A stretch of 55,443 nt of DNA from an uncultured Verrucomicrobia subdivision 3 bacterium (lineage in GTDB: Bacteria > Verrucomicrobiota > Verrucomicrobiia > Limisphaerales > UBA11358), in assembly GCA_903944085.1 (NCBI GenBank), contig CAJAQO010000055.1:1-55443 (forward strand), read 5' to 3'. This document shows positions 24,558 to 33,541 of this stretch, piece by piece (the first letter of the stretch is position 1; every line of letters starts with the position of its first letter). Both the position numbers and the translations under genes were made by a program. Below the pieces are notes generated by a model. That model was not told the DNA's origin, did not search any database, and was given only the letters and a program-made list of their open reading frames with translations.

Positions 24558-27469
24558 TTAGATCTATTTTCACCGCCACCATGCTGGCGGTTTCGCTGTT
24601 GGCCACGCCGTTGAATGCCCGCAACCTCGCGCCGACGGCGCTGCGCTGCGAATACCGGGTGAACCCGCAGGGCATTGACGAATCACAACCGCGCCTGACC
24701 TGGCTCGTGGACTCGGAAAAACGCGGCGGGAAACAAACCGCCTACCAAATCCTCGTCGCGACGAGCGCGGACTTGCTGCGCCAAAACACGGGCGACTTGT
24801 GGGACAGCGGGAAAGTCAGCAGCGGTCAAACCGCGAACCTGGTTTATGCCGGCAAGCCGCTCAACGCGCGGCAGCAATGCTTTTGGAAAGTGTGCGTGTG
24901 GGATGAAACCGGCCGGGCGCAGTGGAGCGACGCGGCGAGCTGGACGATGGGCCTGCTGCAGCCGGCGGATTGGCAGGCGGACTATATTTCGTTCCCGGAT
25001 TCGACGCCGGTCTGGAAGGATGCGGAAAAACTTTTTCTACCGCCCGCGCACCAGTTCCGCAAGGAGTTTGCCGCCGACAAAAAAGTCCGGCGCGCGACGG
25101 TTTACGCGACGGCACTCGGTATCTATGAACTTTACCTGAACGGCCGGCGCGTCGGCGACGCGCGGTTCGCGCCGGGCTGGACGGATTATCACCAGCGCGC
25201 CTATTACAACACCTACGACGTGACGCCGCTGGTCCAGCGCGGCGGCAACGCGCTCGGCGCGTGGGTGGGCGACGGCTGGTATTCCGGCTACATCGGCTTC
25301 GGCTTGCTCACCGGCATCGGCACGGAAAAAGTCGGGCGCAACACTTACGGCAAGGCGCCCGCGCTCATGGCGCAACTGGAAATTGAATACACCGACGGCT
25401 CGCGCGAAATCATTCCCACCGACAAATCTTGGAAAGTCACCGGCGACGGTCCGGTGCGCGAAGGCGATTTTTTGATGGGCGAAACTTACGATGCGCGGAA
25501 GGAAATGACCGGCTGGGCGAAACCCAATTTCGACGATGCAAAATGGGACGCGGCGATTCTGGCCTCGGAAAACGGTCGGGTGCCGGCGACGTTTTACGAA
25601 TATGCCAACGCCGCCAAGCCCGGCGACAACGTGGAAATCAAAGGCCGGCCGGTTGACCTCGGTTTCCAACGTCCGGCCAAGCTCGAAGCCTTTCCCGGTT
25701 TGCCGGTGCGGCCGGTTGAAGAAATCAAACCGGTCGCGGTCACGTCGCCGACAAATGGCGTTTACATTTTTAATCTCGGCCAGAATTTTGCCGGCGTCGT
25801 GCGCCTGAAAGTCCAGGGCGCGGCGGGCACGGCGATTCAACTGCGCTACGCCGAGATGCTGTATCCGGATGGCCGGGTGATGACGGAAAATTTGCGCAAG
25901 GCGCGGGCGACCGATCATTACATTTTGCGGGGCGACAAAAACGGCGAGACGTGGACGCCGCGCTTCACTTTCCACGGATTTCAATATGTCGAAGTCACGG
26001 GCTATCCGGGCACGCCCGGCAAAGACGCCATCACCGGCATCGTGCTGCACAGCGATACGCCGCTGACGAGCGGCTTTGAATGCAGCGATCCGATGGCGAA
26101 TCGCCTGTTCAAAAACGTCGTCTGGACACAACGCGCGAACTTTCTTGATCTGCCGACGGATTGTCCGCAGCGCGACGAACGGTTCGGCTGGATGGGCGAT
26201 GCGCAGATTTACGTCCACTGCGCCACGCTCAACGCCGACGTGGCGGCGTTTTACACAAAATGGCTGCGCGAGGTGATGGAATCGCAGCGGCCCAGCGGCA
26301 CGTTTCCGGGCTACTGTCCGTATCCGTTTCAGCACGGTTGGGATTTCGGCACGGCGTGGTGCGACGCCGGCGTCATCTGTCCGTGGACCGTGTGGCAGGC
26401 TTACGGCGACACCCGCATCATCGAGCGCTGCTGGCCGTTCATGGTGAAGTTCATGGACTGGCGCCTGGCCACGAGCCGGAATTTTCTCGGCATCAATCAC
26501 GGCAACGACTGGGGCGACTGGCTGTCGTTCGGCAAAAAAACGCCGCTCGAATATGTGGACACGGTTTACTTTGCCTACACCGCGAAATTGATGGCGGACA
26601 TGGCGGCGGCCATCGGCAAGCCCGACGAAGCCGCGAAATATAGTGAATTGTTCCAGCGCGTCAAAACGGCGTTCAACGAAAAATATGTGCAGGCCGACGG
26701 CAAGCTGACCGTGGACAACGAGACGGCTTATGCGCTGGCGCTTTACATGGAACTGCTGCCGCCGGACGGGCGCGCGAAATCGGGAAAAATTCTGGCGGAC
26801 AAACTGCGCACGGGCGAGACCGCCGACAATTCCGGCATGACCACCGGTTTCCTCGGCACGCGGCCGCTGCTGCCGGTGCTGACAAGCGTGGGCGAAAACG
26901 ATCTGGCGGTGAAACATTTTCAGAGCCGCAAATTTCCTTCGTGGGGCTACGAAGTGGAACAGGGCGCGACGACCATTTGGGAACGCTGGAACAGTTTCAC
27001 CAAGGAACACGGTTTTGGCGGCGCCGACGGCAAACAGAACGCCTCGATGAATTCCTTCGCGCACTACTCGTTCGGCGCGGTCTGCGAATGGATGATCAAC
27101 GACCTCGCCGGCATTCAAAGCGATGGGCCGGGCTATGACAAAATCATCATCGAGCCGCACCCGCCGACGCCGGGCAGCAATCCGGATCGCCCGCCGATCA
27201 ACTGGGTGAAGGCGCATTACGACTCGATTCACGGCCGCATCACGAGCAACTGGCGGCGCACGGAAACCGGTTTTGAACTGGAGACGGAAATTCCCGCGAA
27301 TACCACGGCGACGATTTATTTGCCAGCCGGCAGCGCTGATCAAATCACCGAAGCCGGCCAGCCGCTGGCGAACGCCGACGGCGTGAAATTCCTGCGCCTC
27401 GAAGCCGGCCACGCCGTGCTCGCCGTGGAGTCCGGCAAATATCGTTTCGTCTCAAAACTTGACCGTTGA
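24554..27469 (+). CDS. Secreted alpha-L-rhamnosidase (GH78), 971 aa
   Basis: The frame is open from 24485, but the ATG at 24554 begins a signal peptide (MIRSIFTATMLAVSLLATPLNA), so I place the start there. The GH78 layout is complete: N-terminal Fn3-like domain (PTALRCEYRVNPQGIDESQP, RLTW), beta-sandwich domains (YELYLNGRRVGDARFAPGWT), and the (alpha/alpha)6 catalytic barrel with DLPTDCPQRDERFGWMGDAQ at about residues 531-550, which carries the general-acid/base region, and ATTIWERWNSF near residue 805. A C-terminal beta domain follows. It hydrolyses terminal alpha-L-rhamnose from plant or algal glycans, glycosides or polysaccharides. No transporter or rhamnose catabolic gene is adjacent. Confidence 0.93.
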   Translation: MIRSIFTATMLAVSLLATPLNARNLAPTALRCEYRVNPQGIDESQPRLTWLVDSEKRGGKQTAYQILVATSADLLRQNTGDLWDSGKVSSGQTANLVYAGKPLNARQQCFWKVCVWDETGRAQWSDAASWTMGLLQPADWQADYISFPDSTPVWKDAEKLFLPPAHQFRKEFAADKKVRRATVYATALGIYELYLNGRRVGDARFAPGWTDYHQRAYYNTYDVTPLVQRGGNALGAWVGDGWYSGYIGFGLLTGIGTEKVGRNTYGKAPALMAQLEIEYTDGSREIIPTDKSWKVTGDGPVREGDFLMGETYDARKEMTGWAKPNFDDAKWDAAILASENGRVPATFYEYANAAKPGDNVEIKGRPVDLGFQRPAKLEAFPGLPVRPVEEIKPVAVTSPTNGVYIFNLGQNFAGVVRLKVQGAAGTAIQLRYAEMLYPDGRVMTENLRKARATDHYILRGDKNGETWTPRFTFHGFQYVEVTGYPGTPGKDAITGIVLHSDTPLTSGFECSDPMANRLFKNVVWTQRANFLDLPTDCPQRDERFGWMGDAQIYVHCATLNADVAAFYTKWLREVMESQRPSGTFPGYCPYPFQHGWDFGTAWCDAGVICPWTVWQAYGDTRIIERCWPFMVKFMDWRLATSRNFLGINHGNDWGDWLSFGKKTPLEYVDTVYFAYTAKLMADMAAAIGKPDEAAKYSELFQRVKTAFNEKYVQADGKLTVDNETAYALALYMELLPPDGRAKSGKILADKLRTGETADNSGMTTGFLGTRPLLPVLTSVGENDLAVKHFQSRKFPSWGYEVEQGATTIWERWNSFTKEHGFGGADGKQNASMNSFAHYSFGAVCEWMINDLAGIQSDGPGYDKIIIEPHPPTPGSNPDRPPINWVKAHYDSIHGRITSNWRRTETGFELETEIPANTTATIYLPAGSADQITEAGQPLANADGVKFLRLEAGHAVLAVESGKYRFVSKLDR

Positions 27470-27527
27470 TCATTCGGGCTCGAAGCAGAATGCCTGAACA
27501 TGAGCCGGCGGCCCGGCGAGAGAAGCT

Positions 27528-27556
27528 TTGAACTCCGCGCGCAAAGTCGCTACTTT
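27528..27556 (+). promoter_or_regulatory. Promoter-like pair immediately before ffh
   Basis: TTGAAC, 17 bp, TACTTT, then only 6 bp to the ATG at 27563. The -35 is good and the -10 weak. Transcription would begin at or about the start codon, consistent with the absence of a Shine-Dalgarno sequence. Confidence 0.35.
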
Positions 27557-27562
27557 GACCAG

Positions 27563-28906
27563 ATGTTCGATTCGCTAACCAGCAAGCTCCAAAACGCGTT
27601 CAAGAATTTGCGCGGCCTCGGAAAAATTTCCGAGAGCAACGTCGGCGACGCCTTGCGCGAAGTGCGGATGGCGCTCCTGGAAGCCGATGTGAATTTCAAG
27701 GTCGCGCGCGATTTCATCGAGCGCGTCAAAACGAAGACGCTTGGCGCGGAAGTCATCACCAGCGTCCAACCCGGCCAGCAGATCATCAAATTTGTCAGCG
27801 ACGAACTCGTCGCGCTGCTCGGCTCGGAAAATTCGGCGCTGAATCTTTCCGGCAATCCGAGCTGCGTGATGATGGTCGGCTTGCACGGCTCCGGCAAAAC
27901 CACTTCGAGCGGCAAGCTCGCCAAACTGCTCGTGAAACAAGGCCGCGCGCCGCTGCTGGTGGCGGCGGACGTTTATCGTCCGGCGGCGATGGATCAGCTC
28001 GAAACGCTCGGCAAACAGGTCGGCGTGCCGGTTTTTCTGAAACGTGGCGAGACGGATGTTTTGAAAATCGCGCGCGAGGCGTTGGCGTTTGCCAACACAA
28101 ACGGCCGGAACGTCATCATCTTCGACACCGCCGGCCGGTTGCAAATTGACGAACCGCTCGTGCAGGAACTCGTGCGGCTGCGCGACCTCGTGCAACCCAA
28201 GGAAATCTTGCTCGTGCTCGACGCCGCCACCGGCCAGGAAGCCGTGAACGTCGCCACGCATTTCGATCAGGCGCTAAACATCACCGGTTCCATTCTCACG
28301 AAGCTCGACGGCGATGCGCGCGGCGGCGCGGCGTTGAGCATGAAGTCCGTCACCGGCAAGCCAATCAAGTTCGCCGGCGTCGGCGAAAAGCTGGATGAGT
28401 TCGAGCCGTTTCATCCCGAACGCATGGCCTCGCGGATTTTGGGCATGGGCGACGTCGTGAGCCTCGTTGAACGCGCCGCCGAAGCCGTCACCGAGGACGA
28501 GGCCAAGCGCATGGAAGAAAAAATGCGCAAGGGCGAGTTCACGTTGGAGGATTTTCTGGAGCAGTTGCGCGCGATGAAAAAACTCGGTTCGCTGGAAAGC
28601 ATTGTGAAAATGCTGCCCGGCGGCGGCGACGCGCTGAAGCAAATGGATATCGGCAAGCAGGAAAAAGAATTCAAGCGCATGGAAGGCATGGTCTGTGCGA
28701 TGACCGTGAAGGAGCGGCGCAATCCGACGATTCTCAACGCCAGCCGCCGCCGCCGCATCGCCGCCGGCAGCGGCGTGACGGTGACGGAGCTGAACACGAT
28801 GCTGAACAAATTTTTCCAGATGCAGACGATGATGAAAAAGATGGGCAAGATGTCGAAGATGATGGGCAAAATGGGCGGCGCGATGCCGGGAATGTTCCGG
28901 CGGTAA
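27563..28906 (+). CDS. ffh: Signal recognition particle GTPase Ffh
   Basis: Homology begins at MFDSLTSKLQNAFKNLRG (ATG 27563), so the 21 extra upstream codons of the open frame are not used; 447 residues. The N-domain helices are followed by the G-domain: MMVGLHGSGKTTSSGKLAKL (P-loop), LLVAADVYRPAAMDQL, VIIFDTAGRLQIDEPLVQEL, TKLDGDARGGAALS. The C-terminal M domain has the methionine-rich signal-binding segment (MQTMMKKMGKMSKMMGKMGG). It binds SRP RNA and signal peptides and docks with FtsY, whose gene begins at the far end of this window. The SRP RNA gene was not seen here. Confidence 0.97.
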   Translation: MFDSLTSKLQNAFKNLRGLGKISESNVGDALREVRMALLEADVNFKVARDFIERVKTKTLGAEVITSVQPGQQIIKFVSDELVALLGSENSALNLSGNPSCVMMVGLHGSGKTTSSGKLAKLLVKQGRAPLLVAADVYRPAAMDQLETLGKQVGVPVFLKRGETDVLKIAREALAFANTNGRNVIIFDTAGRLQIDEPLVQELVRLRDLVQPKEILLVLDAATGQEAVNVATHFDQALNITGSILTKLDGDARGGAALSMKSVTGKPIKFAGVGEKLDEFEPFHPERMASRILGMGDVVSLVERAAEAVTEDEAKRMEEKMRKGEFTLEDFLEQLRAMKKLGSLESIVKMLPGGGDALKQMDIGKQEKEFKRMEGMVCAMTVKERRNPTILNASRRRRIAAGSGVTVTELNTMLNKFFQMQTMMKKMGKMSKMMGKMGGAMPGMFRR

Positions 28907-28913
28907 GATCTGA

Positions 28914-28944
28914 GCGCGGCGGCGAATTAATCGCCGGACCGCGC
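28914..28944. terminator. Strong GC hairpin after ffh
   Basis: GCGCGG-CGGCGA, loop ATTAA, then TCGCCG-GA-CCGCGC: about 12 base pairs with a 2-nt bulge, starting 8 bp after the ffh stop. No T-run follows, so it may act as an mRNA 3'-end stabiliser or a non-canonical terminator. It lies just upstream of the promoter-like pair of the next gene. Confidence 0.45.
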
Positions 28945-28952
28945 GACTTTGG

Positions 28953-28981
28953 TTGGCGTCGCAGCGGGGAAATTTTATTCT
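28953..28981 (+). promoter_or_regulatory. Promoter-like pair before the squalene/phytoene synthase
   Basis: TTGGCG, 17 bp, TATTCT, then 10 bp to the ATG at 28992. It starts 9 bp after the ffh hairpin. There is no Shine-Dalgarno sequence, so the leader would be about 3 nt. Confidence 0.4.
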
Positions 28982-28991
28982 AACAGCACCA

Positions 28992-30017
28992 ATGGCCGAC
29001 ACTGTCAATGATCTGCTCCAGGCGACGGCGCGCTCGTTTTATCTGACCTTGCGCGTGCTGCCGGCGCGCGTGCGCCCGCAAATCGGCCTGGCGTATCTGC
29101 TCGCGCGCACGACCGACACCATCGCCGACACGGAGCTCGTCCCGCTCGCGCAACGGCTCGCGGCGCTGCAACAACTCCGCGAACGAATTCTCGGCCTGAG
29201 TTCGGAGCCGCTGCATTTTGGCGAACTCGCCCGGCAGCAAGGTTCGCCCGCCGAGCGCAGGTTGCTGGAAAAAACGGGAGACAGTGTGGCGTTGCTGCTA
29301 ACGCTTTCGCCGGCGGATTTGAAATTGGTTCGCGAGGTTCTCGCAACCATCACCAGCGGGCAGGAACTGGATTTGCGCCGTTTCGCCGCGGCTGCCGCCG
29401 GAAAAATCATGGCTTTGGAAACGGCGGCGGAGTTGGATGATTACACGTATCGCGTGGCCGGCTGCGTGGGCGAATTCTGGACGAAGATCTGCCGGGCACA
29501 CTTGTTTCCCAACGCGAAACTGGACGAGGCGGGATTTCTGGCGGACGGCATCCGGTTCGGGAAAGGATTGCAACTGGTCAACATTCTGCGCGACCTGCCG
29601 GCGGATTTGAAAAATGGCCGCTGCTATCTGCCGGCGGAACGACTGGCAGCGGCGGGCTTGCGACCGGAAACACTGTTGTCGCCGGCGAACGAAAAAAATT
29701 TTCTGCCGCTTTACCACGAATTTGTGGATCAGGCCGAGGCGCACCTCGCGGCAGGCTGGCGTTATACGAATGCTTTGCCGTTCGCACAAATGCGCGTCCG
29801 GCTCGGCTGCGCGTGGCCGATTTTGGTGGGGCAGCGGACGCTGACCAGGCTGCGCGCGGCGGGCGTGCGGGAATTGCAGCAGCGCGTGAAAGTTCCGCGC
29901 GGCGAGGTCTATGTGATTTTGCTGCGGTCGCTGCTGGCCTGTCCGGTGCCGTTCGTTTGGCGCAAATTATATGCGCCCGCCGCAAAAGCTGTTGCTTCCG
30001 GCGGCGATTTGGCGTAA
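28992..30017 (+). CDS. Squalene/phytoene synthase family protein
   Basis: Homology begins at MADTVNDLLQATARSFYLTL, so I use the ATG at 28992 (341 residues) rather than the frame opening at 28953. The two aspartate-rich Mg-diphosphate motifs are present: DTIAD at 42-46 and NILRDLPAD at 197-205, with YRVAG (153-157) between them. The family condenses two farnesyl- or geranylgeranyl-diphosphates head-to-head to squalene or phytoene. The sequence does not decide between these. The reading ARSFYLTLRVLPARVRPQIG is closer to squalene synthase-type proteins in my judgement. No squalene-hopene cyclase or phytoene desaturase is nearby, but a lycopene-cyclase-like protein lies 15 kb away. Confidence 0.9.
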   Translation: MADTVNDLLQATARSFYLTLRVLPARVRPQIGLAYLLARTTDTIADTELVPLAQRLAALQQLRERILGLSSEPLHFGELARQQGSPAERRLLEKTGDSVALLLTLSPADLKLVREVLATITSGQELDLRRFAAAAAGKIMALETAAELDDYTYRVAGCVGEFWTKICRAHLFPNAKLDEAGFLADGIRFGKGLQLVNILRDLPADLKNGRCYLPAERLAAAGLRPETLLSPANEKNFLPLYHEFVDQAEAHLAAGWRYTNALPFAQMRVRLGCAWPILVGQRTLTRLRAAGVRELQQRVKVPRGEVYVILLRSLLACPVPFVWRKLYAPAAKAVASGGDLA

Positions 30018-30020
30018 GAA
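29992..30020 (+). promoter_or_regulatory. Promoter-like pair before the SHOCT-like gene
   Basis: TTGCTT, 17 bp, TAAGAA, 6 bp to ATG 30027; it lies within the last codons of the synthase gene. The -10 is a weak match. It is listed because the spacing repeats that of the neighbouring genes. Confidence 0.25.
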
Positions 30021-30026
30021 ATTGGC

Positions 30027-30773
30027 ATGAAAATTTCCAAGTTGCTGCCTGCCCTGTGCGCGCTCGCCGTGGGCGCATGCTGTTTGACCGTCCGCGCCGA
30101 TGACACTCCCGCCCAGGCCGCCGCGCGCGTCGCGCTGGCGCAGAAGTTGTTTGAGGTGAGCGCGCAATCGCCCGCCGCCACCAACCCGGCTGCGCCCAAA
30201 ACGGCGAGCGCCGACGCAGCCTTAACGCAGGCCAACAACCAGGAGGCCAAGGCGAAAGCCAAGGCGGACAAGGCGGCTGCGAAAGCCAAAGCCAAACAAG
30301 AGGCTGCCCAGGCCGCCGCCGATTTAAAGGCGAAAAAAGCTGCTGACAAAAAGGTGGCCGAACAGCAGGCAGCCAGCGCCAGCGTCCGGCAGGCAGACGA
30401 TCAAAAGCTGGCCGCGCAACGAGCCGCCCAAAGCGCCGCCTTGGCCGCCGCCTTGACGGCCAATGCCCCGGCGGCCACGACCAGCCAGCCGGCCCCAGAA
30501 GTCAAACCGGTGGCCAAGGCCAAGAAAGAGAAGCAACAGAATCCTGCGCCAGTCGTTCAGCCGGCCGTGGTGGCCGCCCCGCAACCAGTCAAGGCGGCGG
30601 ACGTAAATTATGCTGGCAAAGATCTCGGCATGAAGCCCATCGTGGCACCGGCTCTGCCGATTGCCACCAGCAAAGCCGACCGGCTCCAGTCATTGCTGGC
30701 AAAATACAAGGCCGACCAAATTTCACCGGAAGAATATCACAAGCAGCGCTCGGCAATTTTGGCGGAACCGTAA
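30027..30773 (+). CDS. Exported Ala/Lys-rich coiled-coil protein with SHOCT-like tail
   Basis: A 248-residue protein with a signal peptide (MKISKLLPALCALAVGACCL, cleavage likely after TVRA). The central part (about residues 65-160) is almost only Ala, Lys, Gln, Asp and Glu, a strong coiled-coil/helix candidate similar in composition to TolA-like spacers. A Pro/Ala linker follows. The C-terminus SKADRLQSLLAKYKADQISP and EEYHKQRSAILAEP resembles the SHOCT domain, a short helical oligomerisation module. Function unknown. A canonical terminator follows 18 bp after the stop, so this gene ends a transcription unit. Confidence 0.8.
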   Translation: MKISKLLPALCALAVGACCLTVRADDTPAQAAARVALAQKLFEVSAQSPAATNPAAPKTASADAALTQANNQEAKAKAKADKAAAKAKAKQEAAQAAADLKAKKAADKKVAEQQAASASVRQADDQKLAAQRAAQSAALAAALTANAPAATTSQPAPEVKPVAKAKKEKQQNPAPVVQPAVVAAPQPVKAADVNYAGKDLGMKPIVAPALPIATSKADRLQSLLAKYKADQISPEEYHKQRSAILAEP

Positions 30774-30790
30774 ATTAAATTTTTCCGAAC

Positions 30791-30820
30791 CCCGCCGGAA
30801 TCTTTCCGGCGGGCTTTTTA
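30791..30820 (+). terminator. Canonical intrinsic terminator
   Basis: CCCGCCGGAA (30791-30800), loop TCT, TTCCGGCGGG (30804-30813), then CTTTTTA: a perfect 10-bp GC-rich stem with a U-tract. It closes the unit that ends with the SHOCT-like gene and separates it from lysA. Confidence 0.92.
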
Positions 30821-30830
30821 TTTCCCGGCC

Positions 30831-30858
30831 TTGAACTTTGGCGTCCGCCGCCTAAAAT
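30831..30858 (+). promoter_or_regulatory. Promoter-like pair for lysA, near-leaderless
   Basis: TTGAAC (30831-30836), 16 bp, TAAAAT (30853-30858), then 9 bp to the lysA ATG (30868). The pair sits between a strong terminator and the gene, so a promoter is needed here. A start 7 bp after the -10 would leave a leader of 2-3 nt, consistent with the lack of a Shine-Dalgarno sequence. Confidence 0.55.
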
Positions 30859-30867
30859 AATAACTTC

Positions 30868-32166
30868 ATGCATCAATTTCGTTATGTTGGCAACAAGCTG
30901 TTCTGCGAAGGCGTGAGCGTCGAGACGCTCGCCGAAAAATTTGGCACGCCGCTTTACGTCTATTCGCAGCAGACGGTGACGGATCATTTTCAGAAGCTGG
31001 ATGCCGCGCTCGCGCCCCTCGACCACCTGATTTGCTTCGCGATGAAGGCGAACTCAAATCTGTCCGTGATGCGCACGCTGGCGAATCTCGGCAGCGGTTT
31101 CGACGTGGTGAGCGCGGGCGAATTGCAGCGCGTCATCGCGGCGGGCGGCGACCCGAAAAAATGCGTGTTCGCGGGCGTGGCCAAATCCGAGGCGGAAATT
31201 GAATTTGCGCTGCGCCAAGGAATTTATTGTTTCAACTGCGAGAGTGAGCCGGAAATTGTGCGGATCAACCAGGTCGCGGCGCGGCTGAAAAAAATCGCGC
31301 CCATCGCTGTGCGGGTGAACCCGAACGTCGAGGCGCACACGCACGCCAAAATCACCACCGGCACCTACGCCAACAAATTTGGCATCGCCTTTGAGCACAT
31401 CGAAGGCGTTTATGCCCGCGCGAACAAATTGAAAAACCTCAAGCTGCGCGGCCTGCAAATGCACATCGGCTCGCAACTGACGCAGGTGTCGCCTTATGAA
31501 CTGGCGGTGAAAAAAGTTTTACCGCTAGTGAAAAAGCTGGCGGCGAAATATGCGCTGGAATTTTTCAGTCCCGGCGGCGGCCTGGGCATCATTTACAATC
31601 CGGCGTTGGCCAGCGGCGCGGCCGGTTGGTGGCAAACACCGGCGGCGAAAGGCATTTTGACGCCGGCCAGCTACGCGGAAAAACTGCTGCCGCAGCTGCA
31701 ATCGCTGGGCTTGAAAATACTGATCGAGCCGGGCCGTTTCATCGTGGGCAATGCCGGCATTTTGGTGACGCGCGTGGAATATGTGAAACGCACGGGCAAA
31801 AAGAATTTTGTCATCGTGGACGCGGCGATGAACGATTTGATCCGCCCGGCCTTTTACGATTCCTATCACGAAATCGTGCCGCTGGTGAAAAAGTCCGGCG
31901 CGACGGTGGCGTCCGATGTCGTCGGCGGCATCTGCGAGTCCGGCGATTTCTTTTGCAAAGACCGGCCGCTGGCGAAAGTCGGCGCGGGCGACCGGCTGGC
32001 GCTGTTGAGCGCGGGTGCCTACGGTTTTGTGATGGCGAGCAATTACAATACGCGCCCGCTGGCGGCGGAGATTTTCGTGAACGGCAAAAAATTTGCCGTG
32101 GCGCGGGCGCGGCAGGCCATTCCGGAAATCTGGGCTGGCGAAAAAGTGGTTTCCTGGCTCAAGTGA
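30868..32166 (+). CDS. lysA: Diaminopimelate decarboxylase
   Basis: A 432-residue PLP enzyme converting meso-diaminopimelate to L-lysine, the last step of lysine synthesis. The PLP lysine is in LICFAMKANSNLSVMRTLAN. Other fold-III alanine-racemase-type landmarks are GSGFDVVSAGELQRVI, LRGLQMHIGSQLTQ, FFSPGGGLGI, ILIEPGRFIVGNAG and, at the dimer interface, GGICESGDFFCKDRPL with the active-site Cys, plus SAGAYGFVMASNYNTRP. It is a single-gene unit bounded by a terminator upstream and a 133-bp gap downstream. Confidence 0.97.
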   Translation: MHQFRYVGNKLFCEGVSVETLAEKFGTPLYVYSQQTVTDHFQKLDAALAPLDHLICFAMKANSNLSVMRTLANLGSGFDVVSAGELQRVIAAGGDPKKCVFAGVAKSEAEIEFALRQGIYCFNCESEPEIVRINQVAARLKKIAPIAVRVNPNVEAHTHAKITTGTYANKFGIAFEHIEGVYARANKLKNLKLRGLQMHIGSQLTQVSPYELAVKKVLPLVKKLAAKYALEFFSPGGGLGIIYNPALASGAAGWWQTPAAKGILTPASYAEKLLPQLQSLGLKILIEPGRFIVGNAGILVTRVEYVKRTGKKNFVIVDAAMNDLIRPAFYDSYHEIVPLVKKSGATVASDVVGGICESGDFFCKDRPLAKVGAGDRLALLSAGAYGFVMASNYNTRPLAAEIFVNGKKFAVARARQAIPEIWAGEKVVSWLK

Positions 32167-32264
32167 AGCCCGGGCCGCCGGTTGGCGGCAGGCTATTCTT
32201 TCATCATCGGCACAAACGGTGGCGGCTTGAAAAATATATTTTCAGGCAAACGCCGGTTCCCGCT

Positions 32265-32292
32265 TTGCATTTTCGCCGCGCGGCATTAAATT
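32265..32292 (+). promoter_or_regulatory. Promoter-like pair before the FIST gene
   Basis: TTGCAT, 16 bp, TAAATT, then 7 bp to the in-frame TTG at 32300. There is no Shine-Dalgarno sequence. This supports the TTG as a leaderless start, though leaderless TTG starts are less common than ATG. Confidence 0.4.
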
Positions 32293-32299
32293 TGTCCGG

Positions 32300-33487
32300 T
32301 TGAACAATGATTTTTCCATAGCGGCTTACTGGTCCAACGGAATGGACGAAGACGGCCTGGCCGATTGGGCGCGGCGGTTGCGAGCGCGGCTGCCGGCGCC
32401 GGAGGTTTCGCTCGGCTTGGTCTTCATGTCGCCGAAATTTTTCCCGCACGCGAAAGCGGTGCTTGAAATTCTCCGCGTCCACGGACGCATTCCTTTGCTG
32501 GCCGGCTGTTCCAGCAGCGGCCTCGTCGCGAACACCGAGGAAATTGAATCGGCGGGCGGCTTGGTGCTGGCGCTGTATTCGCTGCCCGGGGCCAAACTCA
32601 AAGGCGTCCGCTTCACGCAGGAAAATATTGAGGAAGCGGATGACGAGCATTACTGGCAGGTCGAGACCGGCGTCGCGCAAAAAAATGTGAACGCCTGGCT
32701 GACGTTCATTGACCCGTGGCATCTTGACGCGGAAAGCTGGCTGCGTTCTTGGAACAAAAATTATGCGCCGGTGCCGGTTTACGGCGGGCTGGCCAGCGGC
32801 AATTTGCCGGAACCGCTCGCGCAAGTTTATCTCGACGGCGAAGTTTACGAGGACGGCGGCGTCGCCATCGCGGTCGGCGGCGACGTGACGCTGGCGGGCG
32901 TCATCTCGCAGGGCTGCACGCCCATCGGCGAGGCGTGGACGCTGACGCGCGTCGAACAAAATTTGATCCGCCACATCGGCAACCGGCCCGCCTACACGGT
33001 ATTGTCCGAGACGGTTTCCAGCCTGTCACCTGAAGACCAGCGCAAGGCGCAAAACAACTTGTTCATCGGCCTGGTCATCAACGAATACCTGGAGGATTTC
33101 CATCGCGGCGATTTTCTCGTGCGGAATCTGATCGGCGGCGATCCAAGTTCCGGCGTGCTGGCGGTCGGGGCCTTGCCGCGCATGGGGCAGACCATCCAGT
33201 TTCAGCGGCGCGATGCCGCCGCCGCCGACGAGGACATGAACGAATTGCTCCACCGCGCGAAAGCGGAGCTGGCCGGCCGCGCGATTTACGGCGGCTGCCT
33301 GTTCTGCTGCAACGCCCGCGGCAAAAATCTTTTTGGCCGGACCAGCCACGACGCCGCGCTGGTGCAGGAGCATTTTGACCTGGCCGGCTTGGCCGGTTTT
33401 TTCTGCAACGGCGAGATCGGCCCGGTGGGGGAAAAGAATTTCCTGCACACCCACACCGCCGCGCTGGCGCTGTTTGTGAAAAAGTAA
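32300..33487 (+). CDS. FIST-domain sensory protein
   Basis: 395 residues from TTG 32300, or 381 from the in-frame ATG at 32342. I prefer the TTG because FIST-N homology (FSIAAYWSNG) begins before the ATG. FIST-N features include LAGCSSSGLVANTEEIESAG; FIST-C includes NEYLEDFHRGDFLVRNLIGG and IYGGCLFCCNARGKNLFG, AGFFCNGEIGPVGEKNFLHT and HTAALALF. FIST domains are predicted to bind small ligands such as amino acids and usually partner with histidine kinases or cyclic-di-GMP enzymes, none of which is adjacent. It probably acts as a stand-alone cytosolic sensor; its partner is unknown. Confidence 0.88.
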   Translation: MNNDFSIAAYWSNGMDEDGLADWARRLRARLPAPEVSLGLVFMSPKFFPHAKAVLEILRVHGRIPLLAGCSSSGLVANTEEIESAGGLVLALYSLPGAKLKGVRFTQENIEEADDEHYWQVETGVAQKNVNAWLTFIDPWHLDAESWLRSWNKNYAPVPVYGGLASGNLPEPLAQVYLDGEVYEDGGVAIAVGGDVTLAGVISQGCTPIGEAWTLTRVEQNLIRHIGNRPAYTVLSETVSSLSPEDQRKAQNNLFIGLVINEYLEDFHRGDFLVRNLIGGDPSSGVLAVGALPRMGQTIQFQRRDAAAADEDMNELLHRAKAELAGRAIYGGCLFCCNARGKNLFGRTSHDAALVQEHFDLAGLAGFFCNGEIGPVGEKNFLHTHTAALALFVKK

Positions 33488-33541
33488 AACCAATTCGCCA
33501 TTGCATTTGCAGGCGAAGCCGCCATCCTCATTGGACAATTT

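Noticed and set aside
25037-27412. Minus-strand open frame (791 codons) opposite the GH78 gene
   Set aside because: Arg/Ala/Phe-rich shadow frame caused by GC-rich codon use; the plus-strand rhamnosidase has full family motifs.
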